Both the position numbers and the translations under genes were made by a program. A model generated the notes under the pieces. That model did no database searches. It was not told where the DNA came from and worked only from the letters and a program-made list of their open reading frames with translations. From contig NZ_OZ035533.1 of assembly GCF_964033635.1 (NCBI RefSeq), positions 496,001 through 560,000 on the forward strand: 64,000 nt of DNA. Reading direction: 5' to 3'. Numbering within the stretch: position 1 is the stretch's first letter; the number at the start of each line of letters is the position of its first letter. This stretch comes from Chitinophaga sp. MM2321. Lineage in GTDB: Bacteria; Bacteroidota; Bacteroidia; Chitinophagales; Chitinophagaceae. Positions 1 to 8,781 of the stretch are shown in pieces.

Positions 1-1221
1 ATCGTAAGCAAGCAAAACCGGCATGCGGCTTTCTACAAGGTCCTCTTCCATTGCTGCTTTCAGGGCGGCTGCTTCTACCAGCTCCAGCGCATGCGTAGGC
101 AGGAAAAAGATCCTGCTGACGGCGCCGGGCTGATGACCGCTGCGCCCTGCCCGTTGAAGAAAACGCGCCACTCCTTTGGGGCTGCCCACCTGGATCACAT
201 TATCTACCGGCCTGAAATCCACGCCCAGATCCAGGCTGGCCGTACACACCACCGCTTTGAGAATGCCGTTATGCAATGCTTCTTCCACCCAGATCCGCAG
301 CTCCATATCGATGGAGCCATGGTGTAAAGCCAGTACGCCAGCCAGCATGGGGTCTTCCCGCAGGAGCGACTGGTACCATATTTCAGACTGGGAGCGTGTA
401 TTGGTAAAGATGAGCGTGGTCTGACTAGCCTCGATGATAGGCAATGCCTGCGGCAACATTTTAGTGCCGAGATGCCCGGCCCATGGATAGTTTTCCATTT
501 CATGCGGAATCACGCTTTTAAGAACGATGTTCTTTTTTAGTTTTGAACGGATGATAATACCGTTATTGTGAGAGGGGCCCAGCAACACTTCCAGGGCTTC
601 GTCGAGGTTGCCGATGGTAGCAGAAATCCCCCATATTTTTAATGGCGGTCTGCCTGCCTGCAGCGTTAATCCTTTGAGACGGCTCAGTCCCAGTTCGGTC
701 ATCACGCCGCGTTTGCTGCCTATCAGCTCATGCCATTCATCTACGACTACGGTGTGCAGGTGTTTGAATACAGTGGGATATTCTTTCTGTGCCAGCAGCA
801 GGTGCAGGCTTTCCGGGGTGATGATCAGTACTTCCGGCATCTGCTTTTTTTGTTGCGCTCGGGTAGCTACCGGCGTATCCCCGCTACGGATGCCTACCTG
901 CCAGGCGATATCCAGCTCCTGTAAAACGGCTTCCATTGCCCTTCCCAGGTCTTTTGCCAGCGCACGCAGCGGCGTGATCCACAGTAATTGTAAGCCGTTT
1001 TTTGTTTTATGGTGATAGTCTTTTGGGTGGGCGTCGATCCATGCAATCACCGCACCCAGGAAAAGAGAGAACGTTTTGCCGAAGCCGGTGGGTGCATTCA
1101 CGAGTCCTGATTGTCCCTGCAGATAAGCCTTCCAGGCATCTTCCTGGAATTTGAAAGGCTTTTGTTCTTTGTCAGCCAGCCATTTGATAACCACTTTCCA
1201 GCCCTGAGAGCGTTGTTGCAT
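1..1221 (-). CDS. Ligase-associated DEXH-box DNA helicase (partial, N-terminal 407 codons)
   Basis: This is the N-terminal part of a large Lhr-core-like superfamily 2 helicase of the 'ligase-associated DNA damage response DEXH box helicase' family. The frame starts at ATG 1221 (MQQRSQGW) and is still open at base 1, so the C-terminal half lies outside. Visible motifs in order are motif I NAPTGFGKT, a PLRALA segment, motif II VDEWHE, motif III SAT, and motif VI QRAGRSGH near residue 380. Family members act with an ATP-dependent ligase, an MBL-fold exonuclease and a metallophosphoesterase in DNA damage repair. Ligase and exonuclease homologues lie at 4.6-7.2 kb on the same strand, separated from this gene by unrelated genes. 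It is divergent from the permease at 1267 with only 45 bp between the starts. Confidence 0.9.
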   Translation of the reverse strand, partial: MQQRSQGWKVVIKWLADKEQKPFKFQEDAWKAYLQGQSGLVNAPTGFGKTFSLFLGAVIAWIDAHPKDYHHKTKNGLQLLWITPLRALAKDLGRAMEAVLQELDIAWQVGIRSGDTPVATRAQQKKQMPEVLIITPESLHLLLAQKEYPTVFKHLHTVVVDEWHELIGSKRGVMTELGLSRLKGLTLQAGRPPLKIWGISATIGNLDEALEVLLGPSHNNGIIIRSKLKKNIVLKSVIPHEMENYPWAGHLGTKMLPQALPIIEASQTTLIFTNTRSQSEIWYQSLLREDPMLAGVLALHHGSIDMELRIWVEEALHNGILKAVVCTASLDLGVDFRPVDNVIQVGSPKGVARFLQRAGRSGHQPGAVSRIFFLPTHALELVEAAALKAAMEEDLVESRMPVLLAYD

Positions 1222-1254
1222 AGTATTGAAATTAGGACAAAATGCTGAATCGTT

Positions 1255-1262
1255 TATTTTTG
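1255..1262 (+). promoter_or_regulatory. -7 promoter element TATTTTTG of the NCS2 permease gene
   Basis: An exact match to the Bacteroidota -7 consensus TAnnTTTG ends four bases before the ATG at 1267. Transcription would begin at or next to the start codon, implying a leaderless mRNA. No clear TTTG at -33 is seen. Confidence 0.45.
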
Positions 1263-1266
1263 TGGC

Positions 1267-2589
1267 ATGCTCGCAAAATTCTTTCAGCTTTCAGCGCATA
1301 ATACCACCGTTAAGAAAGAGGTATTGGCAGGTTTGACCACCTTCTCTACGATGGCTTATATCCTGGCGGTAAACCCCAGTATATTATCCCGGACAGGAAT
1401 GGATTTTAATGCGCTGATCACCGCCACTGCATTGGCAGCCGCTATTGGTACGCTGGTGATGGCGCTGTATGCGAAGCTCCCGATAGGGGTAGCGCCGGGC
1501 ATGGGATTGAATGCTTTCTTTGCCTATACCATTGTTGCATCTATGGGATATAGCTGGCAATTTGCACTCACGGCGGTTTTCCTGGAAGGGATCATCTTTA
1601 TATTCCTATCACTTTTCCGGATCCGGGAAGCGATCATTAATAGTATTCCTGAAAACCTGAAGCATGCCATCTCTGTGGGCATAGGATTGCTGATCGCACT
1701 GATTGGGATGGCCAATGCAGGCATTATAGAAACGGGTATGCACCATGTGGGCGATGGCAGGCTGGATGGTGTGATCCTGAAAATGGGCGACATTACCAGC
1801 ATGGGCCCCATGATTGCTTTAACAGGATTGATTGTAAGCGCCGTATTGATGTACCGGAAAGTAAATGCAGCTTTGCTGATAGGCATTCTGGCAGCTACAT
1901 TGATCGGTATTCCTATGGGTATCACGCATCTGCCGGCAGGACATCTTATCAGTTTGCCGCCTTCCCTGGCGCCGATAGCTTTCAAGCTGGAATTCAACCG
2001 GATCTTTACGCTGGATATGGTGGTGATCTTATTCACCCTGTTGATGGTAAACCTGTTTGATACCGTTGGTACTTTGATCGGCTTATGTAACAAGGCGGGA
2101 TTACTGGATGCAAACGGGTGTTTGCCACGTGCCAAGCAGGCGCTTATGGCTGATGCGGTAGGCACTACCGCTGCGGGTTTGCTGGGCACCAGCGTAGTGA
2201 CTGCCTACGTGGAAAGTGCGAGTGGCATTGCCGCCGGTGGTAAAACAGGGCTCACCTCTCTGACAGTTGCCATCATGTTCTTACTGGCATTATTCTTTGC
2301 ACCGGTATTTGCCATGATCCCCCAAGCGGCTACCGCACCGGCTTTGATCATAGTCGGTATGTTGATGATGGGGGCTGTTACCAAAATAGATTTCAATGAT
2401 GTGACGGAAGCCATACCGGCTTTCCTCGCCATTGTAATGATGCCGTACACTTACAGCATTGCAGAAGGGATTGTATTTGGGATGTTGTCCTACGTACTCC
2501 TGAAAGTATTAACAGGACAGTACAAAACGATCAGTCCTGTGATGTATGTATTGGCAGGATTATTTATCGTTACATTCCTGGTAAAATAA
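1267..2589 (+). CDS. NCS2 family purine permease (AzgA/PbuG-like)
   Basis: A 440-residue integral membrane permease of the nucleobase-cation symporter-2 superfamily, AzgA branch, which takes up hypoxanthine, guanine or adenine by proton symport. The sequence is hydrophobic throughout with about 12-14 membrane segments. It opens with a cytoplasmic start followed by VLAGLTTFSTMAYILAVNP, which is typical of this branch. It also carries the family signatures GMGLNAFFAYT (around residue 80) and NLFDTVGTLIG (around residue 262). Length matches the family. It is transcribed away from the helicase gene. Its stop codon directly abuts the stop of the convergent LD-carboxypeptidase gene, with no base between. 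The exact substrate cannot be read from sequence. Confidence 0.9.
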   Translation: MLAKFFQLSAHNTTVKKEVLAGLTTFSTMAYILAVNPSILSRTGMDFNALITATALAAAIGTLVMALYAKLPIGVAPGMGLNAFFAYTIVASMGYSWQFALTAVFLEGIIFIFLSLFRIREAIINSIPENLKHAISVGIGLLIALIGMANAGIIETGMHHVGDGRLDGVILKMGDITSMGPMIALTGLIVSAVLMYRKVNAALLIGILAATLIGIPMGITHLPAGHLISLPPSLAPIAFKLEFNRIFTLDMVVILFTLLMVNLFDTVGTLIGLCNKAGLLDANGCLPRAKQALMADAVGTTAAGLLGTSVVTAYVESASGIAAGGKTGLTSLTVAIMFLLALFFAPVFAMIPQAATAPALIIVGMLMMGAVTKIDFNDVTEAIPAFLAIVMMPYTYSIAEGIVFGMLSYVLLKVLTGQYKTISPVMYVLAGLFIVTFLVK

Positions 2590-3621
2590 TTATTCTTTTA
2601 AAGAGACGTTATTATCATCTACGCTCAACGTGTGCATCATACCGCATTTGAGGGCGTAGTTATTTTTCTGATGCCCTACCGGAAAATTAAAGCATACAGG
2701 ATACCGGAAGTCTTTCACTTTTTCCAGTACGAGATCGTACACCGATTTGCCAAATTCTTCACCCGGATCATCGGGCTTGATCCTGTTAAACCCGCCAATG
2801 ATGAGGCCTGCGAGGTTGTCCAGTTTATGGGAACGTTGTAAGGTGCCCAACATACGATCCAGGCTATACAGGTATTCGCCCACTTCTTCGAGAAATAATA
2901 TTTTGCCGTTGGTATCTATTTCTGAATCTGTAGCAGACATACTCTGGATGATAGAAAGATTACCGCCTGTGAGTACGCCGCGGGCAGTGCCTTTGCGGTT
3001 GTTGGGATCGGGTGCGGCGCTGTACTGCATCTTTTTACCGGTGAGTGCCTGGTAGATAGACATGATCGTATCCTGCACGATTGGTTCTGATTTGTTGAAA
3101 TCATCCGGGAAACTGTTGCACATTTTTGAATGCAGGGAGGCGATGCCAAAGTGCCTGCTGATGTGGCAATGCAATACGGTTGCATCGCTGAAACCGATCA
3201 CCCATTTGGGTTTATTCCTGAATTTTGAGAAATCGAGTTTGTCGATGATCCTTGCTGTACCATAGCCACCACGGCCACACATAATGGCTTTGATGTTATT
3301 GTCATCCAGCATGGCCTGCATGTCCTGCCATCTTTCTGTATCGGTGCCGCCGAAGCTGTAATCACGGGCGCCTACGGTTTTGCCTATACGAATATTAAAC
3401 CCCCAGCGTTCCATGATACGGATGGCCGCCTGAATTTCATCTCTCTTTATATATCCGGCGGGACAGGTAATACCGATGGTATCGCCGGGTCTGAGATAGG
3501 GTGGTACCAAAGGTTCTTTAGCTGCCGGTGCAGCAGCAGCGCCTATAGCAGCAAGACTTTGCAGGGCGGGTAAACCTGCGCCCGCAGTAAGTATGGATGA
3601 CAGGAAATGCTTGCGGTTCAT
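2590..3621 (-). CDS. LD-carboxypeptidase (peptidase family S66), exported
   Basis: S66 serine peptidases remove the terminal D-alanine from tetrapeptides in murein recycling. The proposed product (343 residues) begins at ATG 3621 with MNRKHFLSS followed by an Ala/Gly-rich hydrophobic stretch, a Tat-like or Sec signal peptide suggesting a periplasmic enzyme. An in-frame ATG nine codons upstream is possible but would mask the leader. The catalytic set is visible: nucleophile Ser in GFSDATVLH (near residue 145), Glu in LFLEEVGEYLYSLDR, and His in FPVGHQ near the C-terminus, plus the GRGGYG turn. The gene is convergent with the permease and downstream of the Lrp-type gene, from which it is separated by a 327-bp gap with a hairpin. 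Confidence 0.88.
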   Translation of the reverse strand: MNRKHFLSSILTAGAGLPALQSLAAIGAAAAPAAKEPLVPPYLRPGDTIGITCPAGYIKRDEIQAAIRIMERWGFNIRIGKTVGARDYSFGGTDTERWQDMQAMLDDNNIKAIMCGRGGYGTARIIDKLDFSKFRNKPKWVIGFSDATVLHCHISRHFGIASLHSKMCNSFPDDFNKSEPIVQDTIMSIYQALTGKKMQYSAAPDPNNRKGTARGVLTGGNLSIIQSMSATDSEIDTNGKILFLEEVGEYLYSLDRMLGTLQRSHKLDNLAGLIIGGFNRIKPDDPGEEFGKSVYDLVLEKVKDFRYPVCFNFPVGHQKNNYALKCGMMHTLSVDDNNVSLKE

Positions 3622-3948
3622 GCAATTAAAGTAAGCATTATTTGGCAAACGCGCTATGGGATCAAAGTAAAATTATCAGCCCACCAGGGAATTTATTCCC
3701 TGATGGACTGTAGTGGGGATGAATGGATGAAGGCCGGCTGTTTTCTGTTAGCAGCCATACAAATAGCATTTCCCATGCTGTGATAATTGTGCTTTGAAAA
3801 ATACGTTTATAGGTTACCGTAGTAATACGTTGCTGGTGTAAAAATAGGTGGGTAAATGTTAAGGAAATCCTTAGAAAGCTTTTTTAAAATTTCTTTAACG
3901 TCGGTGATAAGTTGAGAACACGAAGTATTGTATAAAATGTGCTGTGTA
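3622..3948. other. Intergenic region (327 bp) with a hairpin
   Basis: No convincing coding sequence is seen. A compact hairpin at 3681-3706 has eight paired bases CAGGGAAT/ATTCCCTG with a two-base loop, then one mismatch and three more pairs. It could end the Lrp transcript before the LD-carboxypeptidase gene, although no T-run follows. A near-consensus -7 element (TACTTTAA on the minus strand, 3626-3633) lies four bases before the carboxypeptidase start at 3621. Confidence 0.5.
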
Positions 3949-4443
3949 CTAGTACACAACCTGGTGGGTGGCTTTGATGACAGAGATAACAAAGATGCTT
4001 TGTGTATGGCTCAGGTTATCCAATTCACCCAGTTTATTGACATAAAATTCTCGGTATTCATCCATGTCTTTTACCTGTACCTTAATCATAAAATCAAATT
4101 CACCGGAGATGTTCAGGCATTCTGTTACCTCTGTAAAAGAGATGATTTCCTGGATAAACTTTTTACCACATTTTTTATTGTGTTCTTTCAACGTTATATA
4201 GCACAGTACTGTGAGTCCTTTATTTATTTTCCGTGGATCTACGATGGCAGCGTATTGTTTGATTACCCCGGCCTGTTCCATTTTGCGGATACGCTCGTAT
4301 ACAGGGGTCGTACTGAGATTCAATTGGCCGGCTATATCACGGATGGTCATCTTGGCATCTTTTTGCAACAGCTTCAGAATGCCCATATCTTTTTCATCGA
4401 GCGACAATTGCACATCCGCCGTATTTTCTTTTTTCTGTATCAT
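3949..4443 (-). CDS. Lrp/AsnC family transcriptional regulator
   Basis: A 164-residue feast/famine regulator. The N-terminal AsnC-type winged helix-turn-helix covers roughly residues 14-75 (LDEKDMGILKLLQKDAKM, then TIRDIAGQLNLSTTPVYERI). It is followed by the RAM ligand-binding domain (KINKGLTVLCYITLKEH to VISVIKATHQVVY). Such proteins form dimers or octamers that bind amino acids and regulate amino-acid metabolism or transport genes. It sits between the ligase gene upstream and the LD-carboxypeptidase downstream, with about 160 bp before it containing a promoter element, so it is probably its own unit. The effector and targets are unknown. Confidence 0.92.
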   Translation of the reverse strand: MIQKKENTADVQLSLDEKDMGILKLLQKDAKMTIRDIAGQLNLSTTPVYERIRKMEQAGVIKQYAAIVDPRKINKGLTVLCYITLKEHNKKCGKKFIQEIISFTEVTECLNISGEFDFMIKVQVKDMDEYREFYVNKLGELDNLSHTQSIFVISVIKATHQVVY

Positions 4444-4500
4444 TTCACTATATCTTTAGAAATAATATCTTTTAGAGAGATAATTGATAGTTGTATTTTC

Positions 4501-4508
4501 CAAAAATA
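4501..4508 (-). promoter_or_regulatory. -7 promoter element TATTTTTG of the Lrp-type gene
   Basis: On the minus strand TATTTTTG matches TAnnTTTG about 57 bases before the Lrp start codon, giving a leader of roughly 50 nt. The leader is A/T-rich with repeated AATATCTTT-like stretches that could serve autoregulation. Confidence 0.35.
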
Positions 4509-4602
4509 TTAAATTTAGACAAGAAATATTCTTTATTTATAGGCTTTGGTAGTAAAATGTAGTGAGAAATATCTTTTGCGGCGATTGCACTTATTTGTCA
4601 GG

Positions 4603-6216
4603 CTATTGCGCGGGCTTTTCTCCCAGGTTGCTGCTTAACTGTAACAGGATCTTCAGATCTTCCAGGGTATTGATCTCTGTTACCGGTTTATCTTTCCGCC
4701 AGCGGTTGATCCGTGGGAAACGTAAGGCTACACCTGATTTGTGGCGGTTGGAGGCAGCGATGCCTTCAAATGCGATTTCAAATACAAGCACGGGTTCTAC
4801 GGTCCTTACAGGGCCGAATTTCTCCAGGGAATGACGTTTAATCCAATTATCCACTTCCGCAATTTCTTTGTCTGTAAGCCCGGAGTAGGCCTTTGTAAAG
4901 GGCACCAGTAAGTCGCCATCACGCACCGCAAAGGTATAATCAGTATAGAGATCAGCACGACGGCCATGTCCTTTCTGCGCATACAGCATAACGGCGTCAA
5001 TTGTATACGGATCTACTTTCCATTTCCACCAGCTACCGCGTTTGCGTCCTACCTGGTAGGTGGCATTGCGTTGCTTCAGCATCAGTCCTTCACTGACCTT
5101 TTCGCGGGATTGTAAACGGAGTGCGGTCAGCTGCTCCCATGAGTCGAAAATTATTTCCGGCGACAGCTGCAATGTTGGCTGTTGAACAGTGACCACCAGT
5201 TGCTCCAGCAACGCCCTGCGTACTATCAGCGGTTGTTCCCTGATATCAGCGCCTTCCCATTCCAGTAGGTCGTAACCCAGGAATATAACGGGGGCTTCAA
5301 GCAGTTGTTTGCGTGTAACATTTTTTCTGCCAATGCGTGTCTGTAGTGTTTGAAAAGGTAGTGGGAGGCCGTTGGCAAATGTGAGGATTTCTCCATCGAT
5401 AACGGTACCATCCGGCAGTGCTGCGAGCAGCGGAGTAAATTCAGGGAATTTATCTGTGATCAGTTCTTCCCCGCGCGACCATACAAACAGTTGTCCTTCG
5501 CGCTTGATGATTTGTCCGCGGATTCCATCCCATTTCCATTCCGCCTGCCAGTCGGTGATGGCGCCAAGCAATGCAGGCGCGCCTTCCAGGGGATACGCGA
5601 GATAAAAAGGATAGGGGCGGGAAGCATCAGCGCCGGTAGTGCTTTGATGCAGCAGTTCTTCGATGGTAACCTTTCCGGGGTCCCAGGAACCACTGATCAT
5701 ATGGGAGAGGGTGGCAGCAGGAATATTATATGTTTTCGCCAGCGCATTCACCATCATTTTTTGTGACACGCCTATACGAAAACCGCCCGTGATAAGTTTG
5801 TTGAATACAAACCGTTCACTATCGCTGAGTGTATTCCATGATTGCAGGATGAATTGTTGTTTGGTGGCTTCATCTGTTTTTTCCAGGCGTTGCAGTTGTT
5901 CCAGCCAATAGTGAAGCGGAGCCGCCACCGGCTCATGTGGTGGAGGTAATAGGAGGGAAATGGTTTCTGCCAGATCTCCTACAGTATGATAGCATTCTTC
6001 AAATAACCATTCCTGTAAACCGGTGGCTTGGATACACCAATTCTTCAGCTGAGTGCTATTGACCGTGCGCTTTGGTCGTCGTCCTGAAAATAATGCCAGC
6101 ACCCAGGTTTTATCTTTCGCCGGTGCGGTGGCAAAGTATTGGCTGAGAGCTTCGAGTTTCTCCGTGGTTTTAGTGCTGTTACTTAACAGCCTGACCAGTT
6201 GGGCGAATTGCTGCAC
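4603..6216 (-). CDS. ATP-dependent DNA ligase (ligase-associated DNA damage response type)
   Basis: A 537-residue ATP-dependent DNA ligase of the bacterial 'cisplatin damage response' family. Residues about 1-200 form the helical DNA-binding domain. The adenylation domain follows with motif I EWKWDGIRGQ (the nucleophilic Lys in KWDG), GTVIDGEI, LGYDLLEWEG and motif V LMLKQRNATY then WWKWKVDP. The OB-fold follows with QKGHGRR and FEIAFEGI near the end. The start is GTG at 6216, five bases after the TAA of the exonuclease gene, so the two are surely co-transcribed. Unlike many genomes, the partner helicase does not follow directly. Confidence 0.93.
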   Translation of the reverse strand: MQQFAQLVRLLSNSTKTTEKLEALSQYFATAPAKDKTWVLALFSGRRPKRTVNSTQLKNWCIQATGLQEWLFEECYHTVGDLAETISLLLPPPHEPVAAPLHYWLEQLQRLEKTDEATKQQFILQSWNTLSDSERFVFNKLITGGFRIGVSQKMMVNALAKTYNIPAATLSHMISGSWDPGKVTIEELLHQSTTGADASRPYPFYLAYPLEGAPALLGAITDWQAEWKWDGIRGQIIKREGQLFVWSRGEELITDKFPEFTPLLAALPDGTVIDGEILTFANGLPLPFQTLQTRIGRKNVTRKQLLEAPVIFLGYDLLEWEGADIREQPLIVRRALLEQLVVTVQQPTLQLSPEIIFDSWEQLTALRLQSREKVSEGLMLKQRNATYQVGRKRGSWWKWKVDPYTIDAVMLYAQKGHGRRADLYTDYTFAVRDGDLLVPFTKAYSGLTDKEIAEVDNWIKRHSLEKFGPVRTVEPVLVFEIAFEGIAASNRHKSGVALRFPRINRWRKDKPVTEINTLEDLKILLQLSSNLGEKPAQ

Positions 6217-6221
6217 GGGCT

Positions 6222-7235
6222 TTAAGGTTCAGTGTTAATAATGTTTTCTTCTTCTCCTTCTCCGTATGCGGTTGTTACTTCTTTTGCGGCAGTTCCTGTT
6301 TCATTGAGATACCGCGCAAACACGCTGCTGAAGCCATGTGTGGCATATACCTGTTGTGCGCCGGTAGCTGCCACTGCCTGTAATAAACCGGGCCAGTCGG
6401 CATGATCAGATAATGCGAAGCCGGCGTCCGCATTGCGCCTGCGCATGTTTCCACGCACCTGCATCCAGCCACTGCAGATACCCAACGCATAAGGCAAAAA
6501 TTTACGCATCCATATGGAGTCGGCAGCAGATGGCGGGGCAATGATCACGGCATTTTTAAAAGCTGCTTTGGGCGTATCAGGCGTAATCCTTTCAATGGTG
6601 GGTAATGGATATCCCTGTTTACGTAAAACTTCATGCACGGTGAAGATGGCGCCATGTGCGAGAAAGTGATCTACTTTATCTTTCAGCAGATAGATAAGCC
6701 GTTGTGCTTTACCCAGGCTGTAAGCCAGCAATACACTGGCTTTGCCGGCCTGCTGATTGGCGGCGATCCAACGGGCGATGTTGTCTGCCAGTTGTTGTTG
6801 GGGTTCCCAGCGGTAGATGGGCAATCCAAACGTTGATTCGGTAATAAAAGTATGGCAGCGTACCGGTTCAAAGGGGGTGGATAAACCATCATTTTCCAGT
6901 TTATAATCACCGCTGGCTACCCACACTTCGCCGGCTTGCTCCACGCTTACCTGGGCGGAACCGATGATATGACCTGCAGGATGCAGGGATACTTTTACGC
7001 CATTGAAATAGATCGTTTCTCCGTAAGCGGCGCCCTGCACCTGTATATCATTGCCTAATCTTAATTGAAGTATAGGGACTCCGCTTTTTTCACAGAGGTA
7101 GTGCCGGCTTCCCCATCGGGCATGATCTGAGTGTGCGTGCGTGATAACAGCGCGCTGTACTGGTTTCCAGGGATCTATATAGAAATCGCCGGCTGCACAA
7201 TAAATGCCGTTATCGGTAAATTGTAGCACACTCAT
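6222..7235 (-). CDS. Ligase-associated DNA damage response exonuclease (MBL fold / beta-CASP)
   Basis: A 337-residue metallo-beta-lactamase-fold nuclease related to the SNM1/CPSF group and found beside bacterial ATP-dependent ligases. The metal-binding motif HAHSDHARWG is at about residues 33-42. HPAGHIIGSAQ supplies a further His, SGDYK the Asp, and ALSDHADWPG near residue 275 and ATHGF the C-terminal histidines. It is the first gene of the two-gene operon with the ligase (stop to GTG, five bases). Members are thought to trim DNA ends before ligation. A weak terminator for the lipoprotein gene lies just upstream at 7250-7288. Confidence 0.92.
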   Translation of the reverse strand: MSVLQFTDNGIYCAAGDFYIDPWKPVQRAVITHAHSDHARWGSRHYLCEKSGVPILQLRLGNDIQVQGAAYGETIYFNGVKVSLHPAGHIIGSAQVSVEQAGEVWVASGDYKLENDGLSTPFEPVRCHTFITESTFGLPIYRWEPQQQLADNIARWIAANQQAGKASVLLAYSLGKAQRLIYLLKDKVDHFLAHGAIFTVHEVLRKQGYPLPTIERITPDTPKAAFKNAVIIAPPSAADSIWMRKFLPYALGICSGWMQVRGNMRRRNADAGFALSDHADWPGLLQAVAATGAQQVYATHGFSSVFARYLNETGTAAKEVTTAYGEGEEENIINTEP

Positions 7236-7249
7236 AAAATGAATTTACG

Positions 7250-7288
7250 CAAAAAAAAATCGTGCCATAGCAAACGCCACGGCACGAT
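7250..7288 (-). terminator. Intrinsic terminator downstream of the PBP1-fold lipoprotein gene
   Basis: Stem ATCGTGCC/GGCACGAT (7259-7266 with 7281-7288), followed on the minus strand by a run of nine T (A on the plus strand at 7251-7259 region). It lies 22 bases past the stop at 7311. Confidence 0.85.
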
Positions 7289-7310
7289 CAGTTAGTTGAT
7301 GCAGTATAAA

Positions 7311-8618
7311 TTATCTGTTCATTTTTATATCTACGCTATCACCTTTTTGAATGATGAAGATGTTTTTGTTTTCAAAGTAGGAGGGTGTTTGTTCTCCTTC
7401 TTTCAAGTATACCGGCTGGAAGTTGAAGTTGGTGATCACTTTGGGAGATGCACTCACTTCACCGTTGAAATATACACCGTTTGTTTGCAGTAACCGGGTA
7501 AAGTAGTAGGTCAGATCAAAGCCTTTAAAAGCCATGTCAGACGGGCGTGCTCTATAGGTTTTGCGGAAGTAATCATTTACGTAACGGCTGTATACATCTG
7601 TTTTATCATTGAAATAGGGAGATGAATAATACACCTGTAAGCCTTTAAACTCGGGATCTTTCAGTTTGAATATATCCCAGGTAGGCATACCGAAGATCTG
7701 TAACGGATAGGTAACCGCAGAGATGCTGAGTTTACGCAGCAGGCTTTTGGCGCCGGTTTCATCGAGTGCAGTGATGATGATCACGTTTGGACGGTCGGTG
7801 AGCAGGTATTTTGAAATTTCTTCCGGGGTGGTAGCATCGTTCCACACCACTTCCCTGATTCTTGATTTTTTGTCGCTCTCCATCTTGTCGTAGGATGTTT
7901 TGAAATCCGCTGCCAGGCGGCTTTCAAAGGCGGTATTCCTGCGGAAGAGAACAATATTTTTGGTGGCGAATGCTTCCTGTACATATTGTTGCAGGGCTTC
8001 GCAATGTGTTTTCAGCGTACTGTTGGAGATAAAGAGGAAAGGGTTGTCGTTGATGCCGGCATCATTTGGAAAAGTAGCCGATACAAAATTTATTTCTTTC
8101 TCTTTTGCAAAATCGCTGAGTTCTTTCAGTTCCGGATTGCTGACAGCGCCGATGATGAGGTCGGTACCTTCCAGTGTTTTATTATGGATCAGGGTACTTA
8201 CATTTTGCCTGGCTTTGCTGTCGTAAACGGTTACTTTCAGGTTGTAGCCCTGTTGTTGCAGGGTGTCCAGTGCCAGTTGTGCGCCTTCATAAAATTCAAG
8301 TCCGGGTAGTACATACCGGGGCATGGTGCGGCCGGGAATATCTGAAGAGTTGGCGAATACGGAATCGAGGTACAATGGTGCCAGGAGTGCAATATTGTAG
8401 GTAGATTTCTTTACTTCTTTTCCGAATGCCGGCACATTGAAGGGTGCTTTAGCAGCTTCTTTCTTGTCTTCCGGTTTCTTTTCCGGCTTAGGTTTGCTGA
8501 GAGCGGGCGGAGGACCATCTACACGACCGGCTGACTTCTTGGATGATGAACAGGCACTGATCACTACAGCTATAGCTATCCCCGCAAACAGATACTTTAT
8601 TGAAACTAAGTGGCTCAT
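7311..8618 (-). CDS. Lipoprotein with type 1 periplasmic-binding fold (Peripla_BP_6-like)
   Basis: A 435-residue predicted lipoprotein. The signal peptide ends in a lipobox (VVISACSSS, Cys near 23), followed by a Pro/Lys-rich linker (about residues 30-65). The rest resembles the LivJ/Leu-Ile-Val-binding superfamily: NIALLAPLYLDS, then GAQLALDTLQQQGYNLKVTVYDS, and DLIIGAVSNPELKELSDFAKE. That opening is characteristic of amino-acid-binding or LpoA-like domains. No ABC transporter is adjacent, so a role as an outer-membrane or periplasmic sensor or cell-wall factor is as likely as transport. It is downstream of guaA but separated from it by a long palindrome, and is followed by a strong terminator. 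Confidence 0.75.
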   Translation of the reverse strand: MSHLVSIKYLFAGIAIAVVISACSSSKKSAGRVDGPPPALSKPKPEKKPEDKKEAAKAPFNVPAFGKEVKKSTYNIALLAPLYLDSVFANSSDIPGRTMPRYVLPGLEFYEGAQLALDTLQQQGYNLKVTVYDSKARQNVSTLIHNKTLEGTDLIIGAVSNPELKELSDFAKEKEINFVSATFPNDAGINDNPFLFISNSTLKTHCEALQQYVQEAFATKNIVLFRRNTAFESRLAADFKTSYDKMESDKKSRIREVVWNDATTPEEISKYLLTDRPNVIIITALDETGAKSLLRKLSISAVTYPLQIFGMPTWDIFKLKDPEFKGLQVYYSSPYFNDKTDVYSRYVNDYFRKTYRARPSDMAFKGFDLTYYFTRLLQTNGVYFNGEVSASPKVITNFNFQPVYLKEGEQTPSYFENKNIFIIQKGDSVDIKMNR

Positions 8619-8680
8619 AACTTGCGCTAATTTACAAAAATCATTCCGATGAGGAAGATTTCAAATATGAATGGCAGATT

Positions 8681-8769
8681 ACCAATTAATAAATTACGGA
8701 GTTGCAGGTAGATAAGAGCGATTGATCCTCGCTTATAGCTATCCACAACTCCGTAATTTATTAATTGGT
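8681..8769. repeat. 89-bp near-perfect palindrome after guaA
   Basis: The outer arms are a perfect 24-bp inverted repeat (8681-8704 with 8746-8769, beginning ACCAATTAATAAATTACGGA). The interior keeps imperfect pairing (GGTAGATAAGAGCGA against TCGCTTATAGCTATCC). It starts 12 bases past the guaA stop. There is no T-run, so it is either an unusual terminator or an mRNA 3'-end stabiliser. Compare 15057-15144. Confidence 0.8.
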
Positions 8770-8781
8770 TATTCCTTTATA

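Noticed and set aside
1524..2189. Long open frame antisense to the NCS2 permease
   Set aside because: No domain or plausible start signal; a frame shadow of the permease coding sequence.
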